From positions 1 to 6,562 of the forward strand of contig JAGQQQ010000642.1 of assembly GCA_020426125.1 (NCBI GenBank): 6,562 nt of DNA, given 5' to 3'. Source of the stretch: Planctomycetaceae bacterium. Its GTDB lineage: Bacteria; Planctomycetota; Planctomycetia; Planctomycetales; Planctomycetaceae. The position numbers and the translations under genes were made by a program. Below the pieces are notes generated by a model that made no database searches, was not told the origin of the DNA, and saw only the letters and a program-made list of their open reading frames with translations. How positions within the stretch are numbered: position 1 is the first letter of the stretch; the number at the start of each line of letters is the position of its first letter. Below are positions 1 through 6,461 of the stretch, in pieces.

Positions 1-1163
1 CCCTTTTCGCTCATCGGCGTGCGGCCAAATTCCCCTCCCCAGACGACTAGGGTCTCATCGAGCAGGCCGCGCTGCTTGAGGTCGGTCAGCAGAGCGCCGA
101 CTGGCTTGTCCATCTGCTTACACATGGTCGAGTGGTTCCCCTCGATCCCCTTGTGGGCGTCCCATTTGCTGCCGGCTCCGTGGTAGCATTGGACGAAGCG
201 AACGCCCCGTTCGACGAAGCGACGGGCGAGCAGACAGTTGCGGCCATAGGAGCCGGTGTCCTTGTCGTTGATGCCGTACATCTCTTGGGTTTCGGCGGAC
301 TCTTCCGACAGGTCCACAGCTTCCGGAGCGTGAGCCTGCATTTGATAGGCGAGTTCGTAGCTGCGGATTCGCGCCTCCAGTTCGGTATTGTCCTGACGGG
401 TTGCGGCGTGTTGCTGGTTGACCTTTGCCAGAAAATCGAGCGCCAGCCGCTGCTGCTCGCTGTTGACGTTCTCCTGGCGGCTCAGATTAAGGAACGGCGG
501 TCCCTCGACCTGCATGGCCGTCCCCTGATAAACGGCCGGCATGAACCCCGATCCCCAGTTGCGGGGACCGTTGACGACGGTCCCTTTGCGGTCCTGCATC
601 ACCACGAACGCGGGGAGGTTCTCGTTGGGGGTTCCGAGCCCGTAGGTGACCCAAGCTCCGAGCGAGGGGCGACCCGCGAACTGGGTGCCGGTGTTCATTT
701 GGCAGACACCGCCGGAGTGGTTGATGCCGTTGGTCCAGCAGGAACGGATCACCGCGATGTCGTCAGCATGCTGGGCGATGTGCGGAATCCAGTCGGAGAA
801 CCAGAGGCCGCTTTCGCCATGTTGCTTCCATTGGCGTTTGTCCGCGAGGACGGGGGAATGGAACTCTCCCATCGCCGTGATGATTCGCCCGAAGCTCTCA
901 GGAAGGGGTTTCCCGGCCAGTTTGTGAAGGGCCGGCTTGGGATCGGTCAGGTCAAGATGGGACGGCCCCCCTTCCATGAACAGGAAGATGACACTCTTCG
1001 CTTGAGCGACGCGGTTGACGAGCTTTGCCGCCAACGGAGATGGCGCCGCAACCGCTTGGTTGGCGACGGGGTCCCCCATCAAACCAGCCAAAGCAACGGC
1101 TCCGAACCCACCGCCGGCCTGGAGCAACATGTTCCTTCGCGAGAGTTCCTGATTAGTCCACAT
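1..1163 (-). CDS. DUF1501 family exported protein (3' end outside window)
   Basis: The minus-strand reading frame is open for 387 codons from ATG at 1163 to the window edge; family members are commonly 430-480 residues, so the last part is missing. The N-terminus has a twin-arginine motif (S-R-R-N-M-L-L, residues 8-14) followed by a Gly/Ala/Leu-rich stretch to about residue 29 and a possible cleavage area near AVAA (37-40), suggesting Tat export. Family hallmarks are FMEGGPSHLDLTDPKP (62-77), WDAH (334-337) and GGEFGRTP (376-383). DUF1501 has been grouped with alkaline-phosphatase/sulfatase-like folds, so D71, D335, H337 and E378 could be metal ligands, but this is inference and the reaction is unknown. 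The start overlaps the stop of the upstream DUF1553 gene by 11 bases in another frame, and only a weak GAG-type ribosome site precedes it, which fits translational coupling. The later ATG (codon 12) would lose the RR motif, so codon 1 is preferred. The family call is secure; the function is not. Confidence 0.93.
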   Translation of the reverse strand, partial: MWTNQELSRRNMLLQAGGGFGAVALAGLMGDPVANQAVAAPSPLAAKLVNRVAQAKSVIFLFMEGGPSHLDLTDPKPALHKLAGKPLPESFGRIITAMGEFHSPVLADKRQWKQHGESGLWFSDWIPHIAQHADDIAVIRSCWTNGINHSGGVCQMNTGTQFAGRPSLGAWVTYGLGTPNENLPAFVVMQDRKGTVVNGPRNWGSGFMPAVYQGTAMQVEGPPFLNLSRQENVNSEQQRLALDFLAKVNQQHAATRQDNTELEARIRSYELAYQMQAHAPEAVDLSEESAETQEMYGINDKDTGSYGRNCLLARRFVERGVRFVQCYHGAGSKWDAHKGIEGNHSTMCKQMDKPVGALLTDLKQRGLLDETLVVWGGEFGRTPMSEK

Positions 1164-4100
1164 AGATCATCTCATTGGAATTGAGGAGTGCGTGCAAAAG
1201 AGCAACCCGGGCCTGTTCGCGGGGCGACTTAATGTCGGTTCCGTCGGCAATGACTTCGGAGGGTTTATTGTGCCCAGAGACATCAGTTCCCGGCTTATTG
1301 TTGTCGGTGAACCGCACGTCGAAGAGGAGATTCTCCGCGTTCTCCGCGGTGAGTTGTTCGGAAGTGAGAGCCACATTGTGGAGACGGACATTGTGAATGA
1401 GGCCGTCCCAGAGATGGCCGCCGACACGGCTGCCGATTTCCACTTCCCGCTTCAGGCTGATGTTGCGGACCGCCTGATGGGCGGCTTGTGCCGTTTGCAC
1501 TGGAGAATTCTTGTCAGACAAATCTTTCAGGTAGAACGTGATTCCCTTTTCTGAAGTGTCGTCAAGATCGACCGAGACCGCCACATAGTAGGGCTTATTG
1601 AGTTCCACGCGGAGATCTGAGGCGACAACTTCATAGCCGAGTTGTCCGTCTTCGTTCTCTCCGACAAGCTGGAGAATCAGGTTCTTCGGTTGGTAGGCAC
1701 TTTTCGTCGAGGTCACGCCCAGCGACCAGCCGGAGTGCTTCTGGCTGTTATTCCAATGGGCAACAAGCGTCCGCACGTTGGCGTCGGGATAGAGCGAACG
1801 GAGCAAGACGGTCGCTTCGACGGTGAAGTCGCCGTTGGGGAGTTCCGGGAACCAATGATTCCGAACGATTGTTTTCTTCTCTGGATCGAGGTCGATGCCG
1901 AGGAGGCCGTTGGGGAGTTTTCCGAGGAGCTTCGGCGGTTCTGGTTCGGGAGTGAGCGATGTATAGGTGCTGAGAAATTCCTGGGCGCCGGCACGCTCGT
2001 CTTCATTCGCCTCACGGAAGAAGAGCCGCTGATAGGCGGACTGAATGAATTCGTCATCCGGGAGTTTGGCCAGCTTCCGTTGCAGGGCTGTCGCACGGGC
2101 ATTCGGCCAGTCGTTATTGAGGAGCATCAGCGCCTGATTGGACGTGGTGGTGTTGTGACGCTGTCCCTTACTCCGAATGCGGTCGGGGAAGTCGTAGAGC
2201 CCCATTTGCGGATCGGGATGGTTGCGACGGACCTGCCGGTAGAGTGCCCGTTTCTCTTTGCCCAATTCGCCGCTGGCGAACAGCATGGCATCAACCACTT
2301 CCTCGGCGGAAAGGCGGCGGGGATTCATTCGCCAGAGCAGTTCGTTCGCGGGGTCGATCTTTTTCAATTCCTCGGTCAGGAGCCGGTCGGACCGTTGCTG
2401 CCAGGTCGCTGATGAGAGAATCCTTTGATGGAGCTTCTTGAGGCTCCAGCCATCTTCGATGAACCGGCTGGCCAGCCAGTCCAGCAATTCGGGATGGGTC
2501 GGCGGCGTGCCGAGATGACCGAAGTCGTTCGTGGACTCCACGATTCCCCGGCCAAAATGCTGCATCCAGACGCGGTTCACGATCACGCGAGCCGTGAGCG
2601 GGTTTTCGGGACTAGCCAGCCAGTTGGCGAGGGCGGTGCGACGTCCCGTGGACTGCAACGCTTCCGGAGCCGGGAGAATTTCCGCGGGGGCCTCATCGAG
2701 GATGGTCGGGAACCCCGGGAGGATCTCCCCATCGTTCTCTCGATCGGGGATAAACGTCGGCGGCGCTTCGGCACTGACGTCGCTTGCGAGAAACTTCAGC
2801 GTGGGCAACGGTTCCGGTTTGAGATGGTCAAACTCCGCGAGTTGCTTCCGGAGTTCCTGCCGTTCCGCTTCTTCCTCTTCACTGAGCCACTCCGACAGCT
2901 TGTCTGGGTGCAAATCAAACTGACGGCAGGCCATGGACGCTATTTGATGTTCGTAGGGGGTCCGCTCTTCTTCCATCTTCACGATCATGTCGCGGATCTC
3001 TTCGATGAACTTATCGAACCCCTCACGAGTCGCGTGCTTCAGCAGAACGGGATGTTCGATTTCGTGGAGCCGTTTGCGAATATCTTCGGTGGCGTTCTCC
3101 CACTCTTTGAGCTGGTTGTAGTAAGCCGTGTGGGCTTCGAGGTCCCCAAGCGGCATCTCGTCTCTGGGTTGCAGGGGCTTAAAGAACGAGAGGAGACGGT
3201 AGTAATCCTTCTGCAAAAGCGGATCGAATTTGTGGTCGTGGCACCGGGCGCACTTCATACTCAAGCCGAGGAAGACGTCGGCGGTGGTTTCGGTGACGTC
3301 ACTCAGGATCTCCGCCCATTGGCCTTCGACGTCGCGCTGATTCCATTCGTAAATCCAGTGCCGGAGATACATCGTCCCGATCAGGGCGTCTTTGTTCCCG
3401 GGATCGATCTCATCGCCGGCGAGCTGCTCCTTGATAAAGCGATCATACGGCTTGTCCGCATTGAAGGAGCGGACGACATAGTCCCGGTAGTGATAGGCGT
3501 CGGGCCGGACATGGTCGGCGTTGTAGCCGTCTGAGTCGGCGTAGCGAACAAGGTCGAGCCAGAACTTCGCCTGGTTTTCTCCATAGGCCGGATCGTTCAG
3601 AAGCGTGTCAATTTGCGTTTTCAATTCGGGAGGATCGGCCAGCAACTCCGGCGAAGGGGGAAGTCCCGTGAGTGCGAAATGGGCGCGACGGGTAAGCGTT
3701 CGCAGGTCGGCCCGTTCGGTCGGATGGATCCCTTCCTTCTCCAGCCGCGCGAAAATGAAATGGTCAATCTCGTTCCGGCACCAGCCGTTGTCCTGGACTT
3801 CTGGCACTTGGGGATCGCTGATCGGTTGAATGCACCACCATTCGCGGTCTTCATCAGTAATCGACGAATCGGGACGAAGCACGGCCAATTTTGGCCAGGG
3901 GGCTCCGGCGGCGATCCATTTCTCAATTCCAGCGATCAGTTTCGAATCGAGCGGCTTCTCAGGCGGCATCTCGAAAGACTCGTACCGCAGCGCCTCCAGC
4001 AACAGGCTTTCGTCCGGTTTGCCAGGAACGATTGCTGGTCCCGACTCTCCGCCGCGGAGCAACTCCTCGAATTTCGTGAGTCGTAGCGAGCCTTCCTGCT

Positions 4101-4251
4101 TGGCGTCGCCGTGGCACTTGATGCAGTTGTCAACGAGTACGGGACGAACATGTAACTCGAACAGTTCCACGTCCTGTGCGGAGATGTCGTCGCTGGCTTG
4201 GGCCATCGCAACGACCAGGGACAGAACAGACAGGAATGACAAACATCTCAT
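1153..4251 (-). CDS. PSCyt1-DUF1549-DUF1553 (PSD1) secreted cytochrome-type protein with embedded LamG domain
   Basis: This encodes 1032 residues. Domains in order: Sec-type signal peptide (1-19, hydrophobic core then AQA); planctomycete cytochrome-c domain (about 30-120) with haem motif CIKCH at 43-47 and a likely Met ligand at 95 in FEMPP; DUF1549/PSCyt2 (about 155-360) with the family motif CARCHDHKFDP at 334-344; a charged, probably coiled-coil linker (about 385-475); DUF1553/PSD1 (about 533-765, with NRVWMQHFGRGIV at 559-571 and NTTTSNQALMLLNND at 700-714); a LamG/concanavalin-like domain (about 785-975, ending in the typical IGSRVGG...WDGLIHNVRLHNVAL); then the DUF1553 tail LLNSNEMIYVD (1022-1032). 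The frame is open to an upstream GTG at 4305, but the ATG at 4251 is preferred because GGAG lies 6 bases before it and it puts the signal peptide at the N-terminus. It is the first gene of a pair with DUF1501. Such pairs are abundant in planctomycetes and often proposed to act in extracytoplasmic polysaccharide use, but the activity is unproven. Confidence 0.95.
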   Translation of the reverse strand: MRCLSFLSVLSLVVAMAQASDDISAQDVELFELHVRPVLVDNCIKCHGDAKQEGSLRLTKFEELLRGGESGPAIVPGKPDESLLLEALRYESFEMPPEKPLDSKLIAGIEKWIAAGAPWPKLAVLRPDSSITDEDREWWCIQPISDPQVPEVQDNGWCRNEIDHFIFARLEKEGIHPTERADLRTLTRRAHFALTGLPPSPELLADPPELKTQIDTLLNDPAYGENQAKFWLDLVRYADSDGYNADHVRPDAYHYRDYVVRSFNADKPYDRFIKEQLAGDEIDPGNKDALIGTMYLRHWIYEWNQRDVEGQWAEILSDVTETTADVFLGLSMKCARCHDHKFDPLLQKDYYRLLSFFKPLQPRDEMPLGDLEAHTAYYNQLKEWENATEDIRKRLHEIEHPVLLKHATREGFDKFIEEIRDMIVKMEEERTPYEHQIASMACRQFDLHPDKLSEWLSEEEEAERQELRKQLAEFDHLKPEPLPTLKFLASDVSAEAPPTFIPDRENDGEILPGFPTILDEAPAEILPAPEALQSTGRRTALANWLASPENPLTARVIVNRVWMQHFGRGIVESTNDFGHLGTPPTHPELLDWLASRFIEDGWSLKKLHQRILSSATWQQRSDRLLTEELKKIDPANELLWRMNPRRLSAEEVVDAMLFASGELGKEKRALYRQVRRNHPDPQMGLYDFPDRIRSKGQRHNTTTSNQALMLLNNDWPNARATALQRKLAKLPDDEFIQSAYQRLFFREANEDERAGAQEFLSTYTSLTPEPEPPKLLGKLPNGLLGIDLDPEKKTIVRNHWFPELPNGDFTVEATVLLRSLYPDANVRTLVAHWNNSQKHSGWSLGVTSTKSAYQPKNLILQLVGENEDGQLGYEVVASDLRVELNKPYYVAVSVDLDDTSEKGITFYLKDLSDKNSPVQTAQAAHQAVRNISLKREVEIGSRVGGHLWDGLIHNVRLHNVALTSEQLTAENAENLLFDVRFTDNNKPGTDVSGHNKPSEVIADGTDIKSPREQARVALLHALLNSNEMIYVD

Positions 4252-4264
4252 GGTGGACTCCACC
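4252..4264 (-). promoter_or_regulatory. Ribosome binding site inside a perfect 13-base dyad before the PSCyt1 gene
   Basis: On the minus strand the leader reads GGTGGAGTCCACC directly before ATG. GGAG (4261-4258) sits 6 bases from the start codon and decides the choice of 4251 over the upstream GTG at 4305. The 13 bases form a perfect 6+1+6 inverted repeat. The 1-base centre is too tight for a hairpin, so the dyad may be chance or a protein-binding site. Confidence 0.6.
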
Positions 4265-4340
4265 GAGCACCGAAATTGGCGTCGATCTGTGAAGTGAACG
4301 GACACAGGCCGCTCCGTGATTGTTGATTCAGTTGGCGTCT

Positions 4341-4381
4341 CTTGTGGAGGACCGCGATGATTTCGCGAGACTCCCCACGAG
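4341..4381. other. 41-base imperfect hairpin in the PSCyt1 leader region
   Basis: The inner stem CGCGA (4353-4357) pairs perfectly with TCGCG (4363-4367) around a 5-base loop. After a 3x3 internal loop, the outer arms 4341-4349 and 4371-4381 pair over about nine positions with a 2-base bulge; one T:G pair is a wobble on plus and an A:C mismatch on minus. If the leftward promoter lies near 4480, this would be in the operon's mRNA leader about 90-130 bases before the start codon. No T tract follows on either strand, so it is not a standard terminator. Function is unknown. Confidence 0.35.
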
Positions 4382-4457
4382 CCGGGGGGGATCGTTTGGC
4401 GGGATTCAAGCGGTGGCGTCCTTCGAGACCCATCGAATTCCGCTCCCGTTCCTTAAC

Positions 4458-4473
4458 CTTACGCTCACGTAAG
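4458..4473. repeat. Perfect inverted repeat CTTACG-CTCA-CGTAAG
   Basis: Two exact 6-base arms surround a 4-base centre. On the minus strand it falls between a -35-like TTGACC (4485-4480) and the position where a -10 would be, so it could be an operator for the leftward operon. It could equally be a copy of a short dispersed intergenic palindrome. The sequence shows the symmetry; the role is inference. Confidence 0.45.
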
Positions 4474-4641
4474 ACTTCGGGTCAATGGCTGGCCGGATTT
4501 TGACGTGGATTTTTGAACCGAAGGTCAAGTTGAAACGGACAACGGGAAAGAACGAACCCAGCGCAGATCGGGCGACTGTTCAGGTCTTCCCCACTGTTGA
4601 AGGTTTTCTCGGAAGTCAACCGCCTGACTCCCACAATTGGA

Positions 4642-4660
4642 GATCGGACACTGACCGATC
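4642..4660. repeat. Perfect inverted repeat GATCGG-N7-CCGATC upstream of the mutase promoter
   Basis: Exact 6-base arms (4642-4647 and 4655-4660) flank a 7-base centre, and the repeat ends 18 bases before the -35 hexamer at 4679. That position suits an activator or repressor site for the phosphohexomutase promoter. No T tract follows, so a terminator is unlikely. The regulator is unknown. Confidence 0.4.
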
Positions 4661-4678
4661 AGGCCATATGTGTACAGT

Positions 4679-4707
4679 TTGACGTTTCCACGGGCAGGGA
4701 CGATACT
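4679..4707 (+). promoter_or_regulatory. Sigma-70-like promoter for the phosphohexomutase gene
   Basis: TTGACG (4679-4684, 5 of 6 to the -35 consensus) is separated by exactly 17 bases from GATACT (4702-4707, 4 of 6 to the -10 consensus, keeping the key A and final T). Transcription would start near 4714 and give a leader of about 53 bases before the GTG at 4767. It is the best-matching promoter pair I found in the intergenic region. Planctomycete promoter rules are less well defined than those of E. coli, so confidence is moderate. Confidence 0.45.
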
Positions 4708-4753
4708 CCAACGTCCAGAGCCCAACTTTCATCGCATTTTTCACTCATCGATT

Positions 4754-4758
4754 AGAGG
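4754..4758 (+). promoter_or_regulatory. Ribosome binding site AGAGG for a GTG start
   Basis: AGAGG lies 8 bases upstream of GTG at 4767. No in-frame ATG or GTG with a comparable site lies just upstream, and the family's conserved N-terminus begins right after this codon, so GTG is taken as the true start. Confidence 0.6.
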
Positions 4759-4766
4759 TCTTTCAG

Positions 4767-6353
4767 GTGTTCGATCCCGCTATCTTTCTCCGGTCCGCTG
4801 ACATCCGTGGGCTGTACCCGAACCAGATCAACGAAGAACTCGCCTGGTTCACCGGGCGGTACCTCGTCCGGTCACTGAAACCCCTGCTGAAGACCGAATC
4901 TCCTCGTATTGTCGTCGGACGCGATGGCCGGATCTCCTCGCCCGCCATTTACGGGGCGCTGATCCAGGGGATCGCCAGCGAAGGGGGCGTCCCCGTCGCG
5001 GCGGGACTGGCCACGACCGACATGATTCAATGGGCGGTCGGGCAGGAACTGTGTGGAGCGACCGCCGGTGCGATGATCACCGCGTCGCATAATCCGGCTG
5101 AGTACAACGGCATCAAGATGGTCGTCAAGAATCCTGAAACGGGCGGCCTGGATATTCTCCGCCCGGTGGACCAGATCGCTCCTCGTTATGAAGAAGATGG
5201 GGACGATGGCTCCGCGGTGGCTCCTTCGTGTGCCCCCTTCCCGGTCGAGGCCCGGATGAACTTGCAGGAGTTGTTTGTCGAAGCGGCCTTATCCCTTTCG
5301 AAACGGATTGGGGACGCCTCCGGGAAAGTTGTGCTCGATCCCGGAAATGGCGTCGGCGGGATCTTCAGGCCATTACTCAAAACCGGACTGACCAAACGGA
5401 ACTCCGATGTCGAACTGCTAGCGGTTGCGGAACGGATCGACGGGACCTTTCCCACCCGTCCCTCCAACCCCGGTCTTCCGGGTGCCGTGAAACTCTTGCA
5501 GGAAACGGTCGTCGACGAAGGAGCCAAGTTCGGAGCCGCCTTCGATGGAGACGCGGACCGAGTGTTTCTCGTCGATGAATGGGGACAGTTTGTTCCCGGC
5601 TCGGTGTTGCTTGCGGCGCTGGCGAAGAATCTGGTGACCAAGAATGGGGGGAAAGGCTCCGTCGTCTATTCCGCCGTCTCTTCGTGGTTGATTCCGGAGA
5701 CGGTTCGAGCGGCCGGCGGTGTCCCGGTTCTCTGTCGTGTCGGACAGGATGCGGCCAAAGTCGCACTGGTCAAGACGAAGGCCGTCTTCGGCGGCGAGTC
5801 CTCGGCCCATTACAATTTCCCCGACACGTATTGTCTCGATTCGGGGCTGTTTGCACTGGTGACGTTTTGGGACATGCTGCTCGAAACGAAACTGGAATGC
5901 TCGAAGTTACTGGGACAATTGAAGCCCTGGCCCACGAGCGGCGAAGTGAACCTGCGCGTGATCTGCGAGGACTGGAAGACGATGAGCAAAGAAGTGATTG
6001 ACACAATCAAGGCCGAGCACTCCGGTTCGGAGAGCAACAGCTATGTGCTCGATATTGATGGCGTCTCCGTCTTTAGCCCGACAGTTCCTCAGTACAAAAC
6101 GGCCGACGATGTGTTTACCGTCGATCCCGAAGGGGATCCCACTGGAAAGATCTATCGTGTCGTTCAGAACTACACGCCCAACTGGTGGTTCAACGTCCGC
6201 GCGTCAAACAATGAGCCGCTCCTGCGTGTCAATTTCGAATCCCGTGAGTCGGGGGACGTCGCGGGTCGCACGTATTCACTCATCTCCCGGATTCGCGAAA
6301 TCTGTGGCGACCGCGCAAAAGTCGTTGTGCAGGACTGGGGCAATCTGAAGTAA
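4767..6353 (+). CDS. Alpha-D-phosphohexomutase (phosphomannomutase/phosphoglucomutase type)
   Basis: A 528-residue cytoplasmic enzyme expected to interconvert hexose 6-phosphate and hexose 1-phosphate (mannose and/or glucose) through a phosphoserine, supplying sugar nucleotides for glycans. Visible family motifs: N-terminal DIRG (12-15); phosphoserine loop TASHNP (105-110, catalytic Ser107) followed by YNGIK; Mg-binding DGDADR (260-265, Asp260/262/264); sugar-specificity loop GGESSAH (342-348); and C-terminal phosphate-binding RASNNEPLLR (478-487). There is no signal peptide. It is longer than the usual 450-460 residues. The excess includes an acidic stretch near 141-150 and about 30 extra residues between DGVSV (431-435) and WWFNVR (473-478). 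The position matching the active-site Tyr of the FRAYDIRG loop of Pseudomonas PMM/PGM is Ala11 here. The start is GTG with AGAGG 8 bases upstream. All catalytic residues are present, so it is probably active. Which sugar is preferred cannot be told, so no gene symbol is given; manB/algC-like is the nearest description. Confidence 0.93.
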   Translation: MFDPAIFLRSADIRGLYPNQINEELAWFTGRYLVRSLKPLLKTESPRIVVGRDGRISSPAIYGALIQGIASEGGVPVAAGLATTDMIQWAVGQELCGATAGAMITASHNPAEYNGIKMVVKNPETGGLDILRPVDQIAPRYEEDGDDGSAVAPSCAPFPVEARMNLQELFVEAALSLSKRIGDASGKVVLDPGNGVGGIFRPLLKTGLTKRNSDVELLAVAERIDGTFPTRPSNPGLPGAVKLLQETVVDEGAKFGAAFDGDADRVFLVDEWGQFVPGSVLLAALAKNLVTKNGGKGSVVYSAVSSWLIPETVRAAGGVPVLCRVGQDAAKVALVKTKAVFGGESSAHYNFPDTYCLDSGLFALVTFWDMLLETKLECSKLLGQLKPWPTSGEVNLRVICEDWKTMSKEVIDTIKAEHSGSESNSYVLDIDGVSVFSPTVPQYKTADDVFTVDPEGDPTGKIYRVVQNYTPNWWFNVRASNNEPLLRVNFESRESGDVAGRTYSLISRIREICGDRAKVVVQDWGNLK

Positions 6354-6396
6354 ATCGCTCTGATAGCGGGAGACGCCCCGTGGCTTAGCGACGAAC

Positions 6397-6425
6397 GTGG
6401 CAGACCGGAATGATTTCGGTACAGT
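6397..6425 (+). promoter_or_regulatory. Weak promoter candidate for glpK
   Basis: GTGGCA (6397-6402) and TACAGT (6420-6425), each 4 of 6 to consensus, are 17 bases apart and would start transcription about 30 bases before glpK. The match is weak; glpK could instead be read through from the mutase gene. Confidence 0.25.
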
Positions 6426-6443
6426 GAGGGTCCACATCCCCAC
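6404..6443 (+). other. Two tandem small hairpins between the mutase gene and glpK
   Basis: Arm 6404-6410 pairs with 6414-6420 over seven positions (one G:T) around a 3-base loop. Immediately after, 6424-6430 pairs with 6438-6443 over six positions with one bulged A and a 7-base loop. The second ends 7 bases before the glpK ribosome site. Neither is followed by a T tract, so an ordinary intrinsic terminator is not supported. They may be a leader structure, a regulator site or chance. Confidence 0.3.
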
Positions 6444-6461
6444 AAGACTTGGAGTCATGCT

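Larger units (their letters stand above)
4265..4766. other. Divergent intergenic region without a convincing gene
   Basis: About 500 bases separate the divergently transcribed PSCyt1 and phosphohexomutase genes. The short open frames inside (for example 4485-4682 on plus and 4248-4433 on minus) have no recognisable protein features and no clear ribosome site, so I do not call them. The stretch carries three inverted repeats (4341-4381, 4458-4473, 4642-4660), a run of seven G at 4384-4390, and a promoter-like pair at 4679-4707 facing right. No tRNA, transposon end or repeat array was recognised. I found no convincing -10 element for the leftward operon; the best -35-like site is TTGACC on the minus strand (4485-4480). 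Confidence 0.6.

Noticed and set aside
132..1184. Long plus-strand open frame (350 codons)
   Set aside because: It is antisense to the DUF1501 gene, whose minus-strand translation shows family motifs throughout. The plus-strand product has no recognisable domain, and long antisense frames are common in G+C-rich genes.
1642..2412. Plus-strand open frame (256 codons)
   Set aside because: It is antisense to the LamG and DUF1553 part of the PSCyt1 gene and has no recognisable features.
2425..3534. Long plus-strand open frame (369 codons)
   Set aside because: It lies opposite the DUF1549-DUF1553 coding sequence; its product shows no motif and it has no independent promoter or ribosome-site support.
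4252..4305. N-terminal extension of the PSCyt1 protein from GTG at 4305
   Set aside because: It would place 18 polar residues ahead of a clear signal peptide, while the internal ATG has GGAG at proper spacing.
4384..4390. Run of seven G
   Set aside because: A single short homopolymer with no paired G-tracts nearby; not enough to propose a quadruplex or a phase-variable site.
4485..4682. Possible small plus-strand gene in the intergenic region (65 codons)
   Set aside because: No purine-rich ribosome site precedes its ATG, its composition is unremarkable, and it overlaps the inverted repeat and the promoter -35 region.
6355..6369. Possible terminator hairpin after the mutase stop
   Set aside because: The stem is only four pairs plus one wobble (CGCT-CTGAT-AGCG) and no T tract follows.
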